From contig NC_085091.1 in the NCBI RefSeq assembly GCF_963422355.1, forward strand, positions 5,581,184 to 5,645,183: a stretch of DNA of 64,000 bases, read 5' to 3'. A program made the position numbers and the translations under genes. Position 1 is the first letter of the stretch. The number at the start of each line of letters is the position of its first letter. Source of the DNA: Corticium candelabrum. Its lineage: Eukaryota > Porifera > Homoscleromorpha > Homosclerophorida > Plakinidae. Shown piece after piece: positions 55,990-64,000 of the stretch. Below the pieces are notes generated by a model. It ran no database searches and was not told the DNA's origin. It worked only from the letters and a program-made list of their open reading frames with translations.

Positions 55990-58318
55990 TGCAAGGTAAA
56001 TTGTTATTCATTTGCAGCACATACATATATGTATGTATGTATGTAAGTATGTATGTATGTATGTATGTATGTATGTATAATTTGAAGTTGTCGTCGTTCA
56101 GATAATGATGATGATAATTCGACCTCTAAACTTCGTTCGGACGATAACAATCATCGTATCACATACGTCTTCAACGCATCACTGCCACCCAACTTTGTTC
56201 CCGACTCACAGAGAGCATTTGTCTCTATAACAGGTCAATTAATAAAGGCATTAAGAAAACAAAAGCACTCTTGCACGTAAATCGAAAGAACGTTATGTGT
56301 AGGAAATTACATGGGGCCGACCATTGACGGTTTGGAAAATTTGCTGCGATTACCGACAGGCTGTGGAGAACAGAACATGCTGAATTTTGCTCCTGCCGTC
56401 TACATTGCACGGTACCTCGACACAGTCGGCCAACTCGATGATGCAACCCGAAAGAAAGCTCTTCACTTTATGCAAACAGGCAATAGAAAACACCAAAATA
56501 TATATAGAAAACCAATCTCACTGTTGTTATGCATTTAGGATATCAGAGAGAAATGACGTACCAACGAGAAGATGGATCCTACAGCGCTTTTGGAAACAGT
56601 GATCGCTGCGGTAGCATGTGGTAATTATATTTAAATATAGACTGGAAATTCTGTTGTCCATGTTAGTGCATAACTTTAGGTTGACGGCATTTGTGTTGAG
56701 ATCATTCGGTCAAGCAGACGGTGTACTTGGAATGTCAATCGATGAAAGAATTCAGAACGAGGCTGTTCAATTTGTCAAAAACCACCAGAACGCAGATGGC
56801 TCCTTTCCTTCTATTTGCAATCCCATACAAAAAGAAATGCAAGGATGCAGCGGTGGTAATTGCTCGTTAACGGCTTACGTTACAGTAGCTCTACTGGAAG
56901 CAGGAATGTCTCCAAAAGTTAACAAAATGTTTTATACAAATTAATGACAACGCATCTAACAAATAATCCATTCTGTATAGGACGAGAGTATCAAATTGGC
57001 TCTAGATTATCTATCAAACAGATGCATAGTCCAGAACTGTAACAGCCCGTACAATCTTGCTCTAATTGCTTTCACACTGTCCAGAGCTGACAAAGAAACA
57101 GAGAATGCTTTCGAGGCTCTTAGAAAATGTGCCGTTATAGAAGGTGATCACACTCATTGGCAGTATTCGATTGAAAGAACATGTCACAACACAATGCCGT
57201 GGTCTTATTACTGCCGAACAAGTTCATGTGACGTCGAAACGACCGCCTACGCATTGTTGGCATTTGCTAATCGAGGAAACCTTGCTTACAGCTTACCAAT
57301 AGTCCGTTGGTTGATCGAACAACGTAATCCTCGAGGAGGATTCAAGTCTACTCAGGTGTTGAATGAAAGAAATTGATTGCTTATTTAAGAAATGAGATTC
57401 TGTCTTGAATTGAAAATTGCCATTTTTATTTTAGGACACAGTGGTTGCTCTTCACGCTCTCTCTGAGTACGCTAAATTTTCAGTTTCTGATATCGTTGCA
57501 GAAGTATCTGTAAATGCTAATCAAACCACAAAGACGATATCACTTGACTCGTCAAATTCTATGCTAGTGCAAACCATCACAGTTAGTCAAGCATTGTCTT
57601 AAAGATGCACATATTTCGACAGCATATTGTTTATATAGCTGCCAAGCCTGCCAACATTGGTTAATGTTACCGCAAATGGCAAAGGTTGCATTTTGGCATC
57701 TCTTGGTGTAGAGTACAACGTTCCTAAACCTGACAAGACTGCAGCCTTTGAAGTTAATGTCAGCAATATATTACTCAAAGGTTCACCATGCAAGTATTTT
57801 ATAAGGGTTTGCAACAGGTAGGCTATCTAGAACTGTTTCAAACAGCACCGGCTGTCTACGTCTTACTTGCATTGTAGGTGGCTTAAAGCAAGTCCGGACA
57901 CTTCAAATATGGCCATAACTGAAATCACTTTTTTGTCAGGTTTTCAACCTATTCAAAGTGAATTGAAGCAGGTCTCTATTCTGCATAAAGTTTTAAAATA
58001 TTTCACTGCATTAATAATAATGAAATGTTTCCAGATTGAACAAAGTAACCGCTGTAACGTCAAAAGAACCGATTTCAAGGGTCGCGTTCTCAGCGTATAC
58101 TTCGAAGAGGTTTTTTGTTAGAATAATGAGATTTGGCAAATGACATGATGGTCTTGTTTCTATTGCAGGTTACACAAAGACGGTGTTGTTTGTATGTAAC
58201 AATGAAGAGGGCTTCGGTTGTTAAAGATCTTCGAGGCGTTCCTGTCATTACATACAACTACTATGAGCCTGACGAGAGAGGAGGAACAATGCTGTATCCT
58301 CGCCAAGAATGCCGTTGA
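50726..58318 (+). CDS. Alpha-2-macroglobulin-like thioester-containing protein (multi-exon)
   Basis: About 32 exons and 1,555 residues. Exon 1 (50,726-50,811) encodes a signal peptide ([19 protein letters not shown]). Further exons by phase-consistent GT-AG junctions: 50,876-51,036; 51,097-51,122; 51,186-51,351 ([10 protein letters not shown], the MG2 hallmark); 51,413-51,483; 51,540-51,591; 51,683-51,756; 51,826-51,877; 51,936-52,023; 52,087-52,186; about 52,946-53,050 (5' edge uncertain); 53,262-53,477; 53,539-53,736; 53,796-53,906; 53,975-54,034; 54,093-54,320; 54,386-54,535 ([11 protein letters not shown]); 54,615-54,839; 54,893-55,001; 55,062-55,245 (FPETWLW); 55,300-55,807 (PDTITSW, FKPFFV); 55,867-55,918; 56,102-56,233; 56,303-56,479 (thioester GCGEQN); 56,539-56,620; 56,680-56,917; 56,981-57,355; 57,435-57,581; 57,639-57,817; 57,878-57,971; 58,035-58,109; 58,169-58,318 (receptor-binding domain, YNYYEPDE). 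No C345C/netrin domain or GPI tail follows, so it is a secreted A2M/iTEP-type protease trap or opsonin, not a complement C3. Confidence 0.9.
52311..52899. mobile_element. MITE in an intron of the A2M-like gene (589 bp)
   Basis: Imperfect TIRs: GGGCGTGTTCACATGTAGTT at the left and GGCCGTGTTCACACATATTT on the opposite strand at the right. Both continue into ...TTGACATTCT-ATTAGCA. A candidate target duplication GAA flanks it (52,308-52,310 and 52,900-52,902). Non-coding. The superfamily is uncertain: the 3-bp duplication suggests Harbinger, but GAA is not the usual TWA. It accounts for the unusual length of this intron (about 760 bp against 50-100 bp elsewhere). Confidence 0.75.
54615..55190 (+). 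other. Bait-like variable segment of the A2M-like protein
   Basis: Exons 54,615-54,839, 54,893-55,001 and the first part of 55,062-55,245 lie between [11 protein letters not shown] and FPETWLW, where A2M proteins carry the protease-cleavable bait region and C3 carries the anaphylatoxin. The segment is rich in Cys ([24 protein letters not shown]). It then becomes a Thr/Glu/Ser stretch with a duplicated [14 protein letters not shown] unit. The cysteine spacing does not fit the six-cysteine anaphylatoxin pattern. Confidence 0.65.
55919..56101 (+). repeat. Intron with duplicated donor segment and AT/GTAT microsatellites
   Basis: The 30-bp stretch tgcaaggtaaattgttattc...tttgcagca spanning the exon end and donor occurs at about 55,913 and again at about 55,991, on either side of a (TA)n run (about 55,951-55,987). 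A (GTAT)n run follows (56,023-56,078). The copy therefore contains a second potential donor and a second tttgcag acceptor-like motif. Confidence 0.85.
56303..56479 (+). other. Thioester exon
   Basis: Encodes [22 protein letters not shown] at its centre. Cys (TGT, 56,362-56,364) and Gln (CAG, 56,371-56,373) of GCGEQ form the internal beta-cysteinyl-gamma-glutamyl thioester in this family. The exon ends at 56,479 before a GC donor (56,480-56,481); the next exon begins at 56,539 after an AG, and phase 1 joining restores the frame into [17 protein letters not shown]. Confidence 0.92.
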
Positions 58319-58589
58319 AAGAAAAACGTTCTCTTGTAGAACTTACTGTGTGTCTGTAGCTTGTGCAGGAACTGTCACGTGTTGTTGGAAGAGATACTTA
58401 CTAACTCTCAATTATTAAAAAATAAATACAAAAATTGCTGCCTTGGAATGTTAATGAAGAAACTTTGACATTTTTGGATGTGTTTGTTGTATGCCTGTTC
58501 TAATTTTATTGATAGATAGTGCTACTTACCAAGTCGGCCTAAGTATTGTACAGCCCATTTGCGCTTCCTGGACGGTTGTGTTGGTTTTT

Positions 58590-58618
58590 GCGTGTGTGTG
58601 CGTGTGTGTGTGTGTGCG

Positions 58619-58689
<71 letters not shown>

Positions 58690-58716
58690 ATGTGTGTGTG
58701 TGCGCGCGCGCGCGCG
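58590..58716. repeat. (TG)n/(CG)n alternating purine-pyrimidine tract
   Basis: More than 100 bp of TG dinucleotides, a short ttta break, then TG passing into about eight CG dinucleotides. It lies 270 bp downstream of the stop codon of the A2M-like gene. Alternating TG/CG is the classic Z-DNA-forming composition. Confidence 0.97.
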
Positions 58717-58719
58717 AGT

Positions 58720-59615
58720 TAGTGGGTGTGACTTAGTGTGTGAGTAAGTGAGTAAGTGAGACAAGCTCTTTAGCAGCCTCCAAAAGGTTGTTAGCTTCCA
58801 TTTCACAAAATGTAGGGTGAGCGTGTAAGTCAATGATGCCATCAATGATTTCGAAAACATCGTTGGATGTGTTGCTCGCAACTGTCTTGAATGCTGTCAG
58901 CTCAGACGACATTCAACGAGGAGGATTTGGTATTCGGTGTGCAAAGCATTCTACATTTGAGGCCTGTGTTGGATTATGGTTCAGCAATCTGTACCATCTT
59001 TATTGATATGTTCGACTGAATAGTAATGAGAGTGAACGACCAACAGCAACCTCGATTCCTCATTGAATTGTGAGTGCTTTCTTTAGCTAGTCCTTGTGAT
59101 CACCAGTCCTTTGCCTATACTGGAAAAGTATTATCATGGATATCAAAACATCAAGATGCTACGAAGATACTACATGTAAAACTTTACATAGACCATAAAG
59201 CTGTTGAGCTTAACCAGGCTTTGCAACATTGCCTTGATCATGATCATGATGACCGAATACAAACACATTAGATTGTGTGGTTCAAATTCTTGGGTTAGGC
59301 TGGATGCGATACAGAATTGGCACAATGTCAACACTGTCTGAGACCCGGATTAAACCATTTCAATCTTGCCATCTTTTGATTGCTGTAATGACCAATGTGT
59401 TTTACTCAATAGCTGTTAACTAAAGGATTCCACGCCATGACGTGTAATACGGCTGTCGCCCATTCAGACGACAAGACAGTGTATTCGACTGCTTTTGCGA
59501 CATGTCCAAATCTGTTGGAGTTCATTGTCAAAAAGAGTTTATGGCGTAATTCGAGATAAAGCAAAGTCCTGATATGTGTACCTAAGAAGATGAAAAGTTT
59601 TTTATGTGTAACCAT
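58720..59615. other. No supported gene
   Basis: Short frames only (for example 59,074-59,271 +, 59,406-59,615 -), no motifs recognised. Confidence 0.4.
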
Positions 59616-59954
59616 TACAGTGCCGGCGGAAGCTCCTACATATTGGGGGTGCCGTCAACAAATTACCAGAGTCACGTGACCATCCGCTTGTTTGAGAAAC
59701 TGCTTTCGTTAACGCCTCTTTTCGCAATAGAAACTCTATTTATCAAATCAGCTAATAGCAAGGCCTGCGACTCTGAGCTGACGGCAGTTAAAAGATCTAG
59801 AAGGTGATGTGTACTTGTTCAGTCTTCCCCGTCATCTCTATCTCGCCGTTTCCATGTTGTACTCGGAGATGAGCTTTCGGATTTAAATCGTGTCACCAGT
59901 ATTGAGACGGTATACACAGCTATGACAGCATAGCGATTCGTTCTAACAGAAATT

Positions 59955-60142
59955 CACAAGCTGCTTTGTCTTCTACCTTACAATACCTGTAAGATCTGCT
60001 AATTCAGAAAAAGCCTTCTCAACTCTTAGGATGCTATTGACTTACCTACGATCCACTATGACAGAGAAGAGTATGAATAACTGTTCCCTCTTACATGTGC
60101 ACAAAGTTACGGAATCTTGGCTAAAGCGATCATTCAGCTCTT
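59955..60142 (+). pseudogene. hAT dimerisation domain, inverted relative to its gene
   Basis: On the plus strand, IPVRSANSEKAFSTLRMLLT is followed by YLRSTMTEKSMNNCSLLHVHK, the standard C-terminal hAT dimerisation motif. Upstream, EIHKLLCLLL fits the helix that precedes it. A TGA closes the frame at 60,140-60,142. The neighbouring transposase region (60,110-61,934) is on the minus strand, so this piece is inverted, with a breakpoint near 60,110. Confidence 0.82.
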
Positions 60143-61934
60143 GAACCATGATATTGTATGCTTCATAATACTTCTGCCGGAAGTATGTTTTGGAGGAACG
60201 AGTTAATGGGACCATCTCCTGTCTGCAGTCCTCTAGGACCAGTTCGGTACCTTGGCAGTGTCAGTTCATTGACGTTTTAGTCTTTCAGCACTTGATTTTA
60301 CATCCTTGTAAAATGCCTCTTCTCCTTTATGCTGACGTTTGTAGAAAGCTGCGATTAATCCCACACTGGTCATTGTCCCTCGTAATGATTGGTGCTTGGA
60401 TTTAATGACATTAGATGCTTTTTCTGCATCACCAAATACCATATGCCATAATCTAATTCCAAACAGCTTGTCGAATTTTTCTAACCATGCCAAAACTCCG
60501 CCAGATTTCAGGCCGTATTCATCTCTAGTTTTGAACTTTACTTTATGCGTAGCATCTGCATTGACAGAATATTGATCTAAAACTCTGCCTAATGACCCTG
60601 TTCTCACAGTCCAACGGGTAGGGCAAAGAGGTTCAATCTGTTAGCGGTTTTCTTGTGTTCAAGTAAATTGCTTGTAAACAAATGCTTCCTTTTTACTGAG
60701 TAATTGATAGGCTTCACTATTTCTCGCACGACATCCATGGCATCGCAAAGAACTTGTACCTGCCTTCTTGCATATTGCAAGCACAAGTTCAATGAGTGGG
60801 CGATGCAGTGCACAGGTATAGAAGCTGACGCTTTTTCTTGGATTCTTTTCGCTACACCACTTCTTTTCCCTTGCATGACGGCTGCTCTATCGTATGCCTG
60901 CCCGCGGCAGAAGGAAAGTGGCAGGGCAGCTCGAATTAGTACACCTTTCAACACGGTGGGAATAGTTTCTGCATTTGTGGAAGGGAGCTGAATAAGACCA
61001 ATGGAGTCTTCACGGACATAGCAGTTGTCGTCTACGTAGCCGTTGGAGACATTAGATTGCTCGTAGCATGAAACATCAATTGCTTCGTCAACAGTAACCT
61101 TATACCAACTTGGATTAGTAGACTTAATTCTAGCGATCAATTTCGAATCACCTTGTTACTCATTAGTGTAATGATTTCGTTGATAACGTCATGGGACATG
61201 TATCTTCCATTTTTGAGCCACTTAGATATAGTATCATTATCTCGCCCCCGTGTACGTAGCAGCTGCTACAGATTGCCATCATGCACACGGTGCTCACGTA
61301 AAGCAAATCAATTTCGGATGAGGTACCTCATAGCTTGTAGCTGCTTTAGAAACCCAGCTCTATGTTGTGCTTGTTGCTGGGATAATTGAACACTCATCCT
61401 TGTTTGTATAGATTCCCTTTTGAGAGCTGCAAATTTAACAGCTGCCTCAATATTGCAATTAGACTGCTCGTGCTTATAAATCTTCGCCTGAGCTTAGTTA
61501 TAGCTATCAAATGCTTTCACTGAGTACACTGTCTCATTACCTCTGGTTGAAAACGTGATGAGCTTCTGCTTACAAGCATAGCTGCATTGACCACAGATAC
61601 ATTTGTGTTCTATGTACCATGTTCTCATGAACTTACGACCTTTGTTGTTGAGCTGAGGCAGAACAGCACATTTCGTAGGCTGGAACACAGCAGCGCCCCT
61701 TTAATTAAGAGTACAACAAACACAGTTACAAGCACTATTAACAGAATTGTCTAAATCCATGGCATTCGATGTTTTCAGCTGAATAGGCTGGGTGTTTGCA
61801 GCGGAATCTCCTGCACAGTTGAACACTGTAGATACTTCGTGGACATGTTCATCATGCTCTAACGTATCAGCTGTACTGTGCGCACATCTAATGACACTGG
61901 CTGCACTTCGTACGTCTTGCCACGCAAGCACCAC
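60110..61934 (-). pseudogene. hAT transposase (TTF-finger type) lacking its C-terminus
   Basis: From the right: an N-terminal segment ending ACNCVCCTLN (61,701-61,934). After a stop comes VFQPTKCAVLPQ with a TTF-like finger, RTWYIEHKCICGQCSYACK (61,494-61,690). A partly broken region follows, then 60,604-61,140 with VDEAIDVSCYEQSN, FCRGQAYDRAAVM and VHCIAHSLNLCLQ, the RNase-H-like catalytic region. 60,266-60,607 (LFGIRLWHMVFGDAEKASN) is the insertion-domain region. After a frame change, a segment with YFRQKYYEAYNIMVQEL follows down to about 60,110, where homology stops. Same subfamily as the relic at 33,269-35,420. Confidence 0.8.
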
Positions 61935-64000
61935 ACTAAATATTATAACTAACGTAGTAATTAATTCAAGTTCTAGAGAAGTTATATTTATCAGAAATAC
62001 AACGAACTAGATAACAGGTGTGACTCTGTATAGAGTACTCATAGACAATTCAGATTAGTTCAAACAGTTAATTTACTACGTTTGTAAACTCTTCACTTTT
62101 CGTCAAATACTACAGCTATAAAGCATTCAAAATTAAAAGATTATCCACTCTGAATATTGAATTATATTTTGGCTGACTTTACTAAATATATCACCTAGTT
62201 ACAAACACGTAAGTTCACCTAAAAAAAGTTTAAACGGGCACATTTACCTGAAACAGACTACTGCAGCTTGCGTCCTGGGTCAGGTAGCGCAAGATGACGT
62301 GAAATATTGTAGCTTAGCTAACAGCGAATACCATTTCGTTCTTACTACAACAGCAATATGTCGTTATAGTGTTTCTAACCAGGAAAGCTTTCTATTTCTA
62401 ATATACTATTATAATAAGCTGCCACGCAGGTATAGTGTACCTCCCACTTGGGGTCCCTCTCAGACTCTGATTTTGGTTGAATAAAACCTTCTTTGCTTCG
62501 AAAAGAAAGTCTCTTCTTGGCAGCTGTTCCGCTCTCTTCATGAGACTGTCACTTACCAACTTACTCGTCAGAAATACCACGCCCTCGAAATGCTCGTATG
62601 CGCGTGTTGGGCGTTGCATGCCTTGCATCACATTTTTGACGGAGTCCGTGATGTGTGCACGTGGCCTAGCTCTTGATTGGATTGGCAAACATATTGCAGA
62701 AGTACATTGTTCCATTTAAGGAAATCCAAGAAATCGGTATCTCAAACCCCCAATTTCAATATTGGGAGGTCTGTCGCTTTTCCAAACCCTAATCTCCGAC
62801 GCCTCTGCATTGGCCTTTCCAAGGTAAAACGATCAATCTTTTCTGGTTTTAATAAGCTTGGTTTCTATGCAGCTGAGAAGGAGGAGAATGATAGCAAATA
62901 CATTGCCAAGTCAACAACTCTTGAGTACTTAGTTTCTCAAATTACCTTGCAGGTATACTTTCGTTGGTGAATCAAACCGAAGAAGACACTAGAAGAACTA
63001 TCAAAGTCGTGTCTTCCATTTTCAGACTTGAAACCAACCAGTTTACCAATCATTACAGAAGCAGAATAGCTGTCTGTCTTAAAAGGCTAACAGGTCAATA
63101 CAAGGTTTCTGCCATCGTTAAAGTGTGTATCAAAACAATGATGCTACTTTTACCATTTCTGCAAAATACTTTCCTAATGACTTTGCGCTAATAGTTGTGT
63201 GGTTTTCAGGTAATTTTAGGGGTGAATTTTGTACTTTTATTTATTGCCATTTGAGTCAATTTGATTGTTTCACATGTTTCGTTTATTTTAGTTTTATTCT
63301 ATACTGATAGAGTTTCTAATATTTTCTACTGAAACATAAGTGAGTGATTCAGCGATAACCAGCCAAAACTTTGCTGTCTTGTGACCGTTTTGTCTAGATA
63401 AAATAACAGTTCTTGGACCAGTACAACTAGTTTCGACATATTCAAGCTTGACGGTTGACTTAATCAAAATTGATCTCGATTGAGAGAATGGAAATGCGAA
63501 GTATACTGTTCACAGGGAATCTAGGATTAGAACTTGTCTATTTCTGTGAGACCGCACGACATTTTGAATTGTTTAGTATACCACTTGGTATTGAGTCTTT
63601 TGTAAAATAAACTCTTTTCAAAGTCATTTCACTGCTCAATCTGTTCAAATTGCAATCGATTCTGAACAATTAGTCATCTACATTACTTCTACGATATTGT
63701 ACTGTCCAAAGGCGACACAGTTATGACGTTCTGTTTCTCCGAGACTGGCATCATCTATAGCAATTCGTTACAAAAGTGAAATTGGAACTTTGAAGCATCG
63801 TTGGTCAACAGTTAATAACAAAGAGGGAATATCAACCACTTACAAGTGCCTTTCGCTATTAAACACGTGGGTCATTTGGTAGAGATGCTATCAGTGAATC
63901 TCATGTTTGTGCGTGGGAAAACATTGAGAAATTTACCTGATAATGGAAAAGCTGGACAAGATCTACAATGCTATCAAGGACGAATTTTTAGATAAGGCAA
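61935..64000. other. No confident gene
   Basis: Overlapping frames at 62,398-62,719 on both strands have no known motif. A plus-strand frame at 62,677-62,970 followed by an ag|gt-rich region up to about 63,310 could be exons of a + strand gene, because several frames end at plausible GT donors. I recognise no domain and cannot join them. Confidence 0.35.

Larger units (their letters stand above)
59618..61934 (-). mobile_element. Rearranged hAT element
   Basis: The left edge may be marked by CAGTGCCGGCGG at 59,618, a hAT-like terminus (CAGTG), but I did not find its inverted partner on the right. It contains most of a hAT transposase on the minus strand plus its dimerisation domain in the opposite orientation at the left. 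Confidence 0.65.

Noticed and set aside
58491..58881. Val-Cys / Thr-His ORFs near 58.5-58.9 kb
   Set aside because: Artefacts of the (TG)n tract.

Overview
The window is nuclear DNA of a multicellular eukaryote, and most of it consists of transposable elements. It holds one clearly recognisable host gene, many single-copy relics of animal-type DNA transposons, and short-LTR Ty3/gypsy elements. The host gene is a thioester-containing protein of the alpha-2-macroglobulin family with about 32 short exons and many introns of only 50-60 bp. That combination of a compact, intron-dense A2M-type gene, PIF/Harbinger, hAT, Mutator-like, pogo-like and Tc1-like transposons, and a kinesin-light-chain-like TPR relic fits an early-branching marine invertebrate. 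A sponge is my best guess, but the phylum is an inference.

Layout, left half. 0.8-2.7 kb holds a broken SWIM/YqaJ-type gene whose SWIM finger segment is triplicated in tandem. 3.3-4.7 kb holds an uninterrupted Tc1/mariner-like DDE transposase ORF. 6.26-6.85 kb is a gag relic. 6,969-14,296 is a complete PIF/Harbinger transposon with TIRs of about 280 bp, a TAA target duplication, a transposase gene and a Myb/SANT-like gene. Its transposase gene is split by a complete Ty3/gypsy element at 7,889-12,261 that has identical 115-bp LTRs, a perfect 5-bp target duplication and a 1,385-codon gag-pol ORF. After this come a TPR relic, an inverted-repeat pair 4 kb apart, a long (TA)n tract, a 518-bp pogo/Tigger-like deletion derivative, and a second complete but inactivated gypsy element (21,463-25,611).

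Middle. A third, 5'-truncated gypsy element (26,958-30,300) abuts a GC-rich 31-bp minisatellite. It is followed by a decayed second Harbinger (30.9-32.6 kb), a hAT relic (33.3-35.4 kb), an integrase-like HTH gene split by a Harbinger-type MITE, a large gene-poor stretch (37.3-40.6 kb), a truncated Mutator-like transposase gene ending in a 16-bp hairpin, and a fourth gypsy relic (45.1-48.7 kb).

Right half. A degenerate duplicate of one exon of the A2M-like gene lies at 48.7-49.0 kb. The gene itself (50,726-58,318, + strand) runs from a signal-peptide exon through macroglobulin domains, a Cys- and Thr/Ser-rich bait-like segment and the GCGEQ thioester to the receptor-binding domain. One intron carries a MITE and one uses a GC donor. 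Downstream are a (TG)n/(CG)n Z-DNA-prone tract and a rearranged hAT element whose C-terminal segment is inverted. I see no CRISPR, rRNA or tRNA genes. Exon boundaries were inferred by eye from splice sites, phase and family homology.
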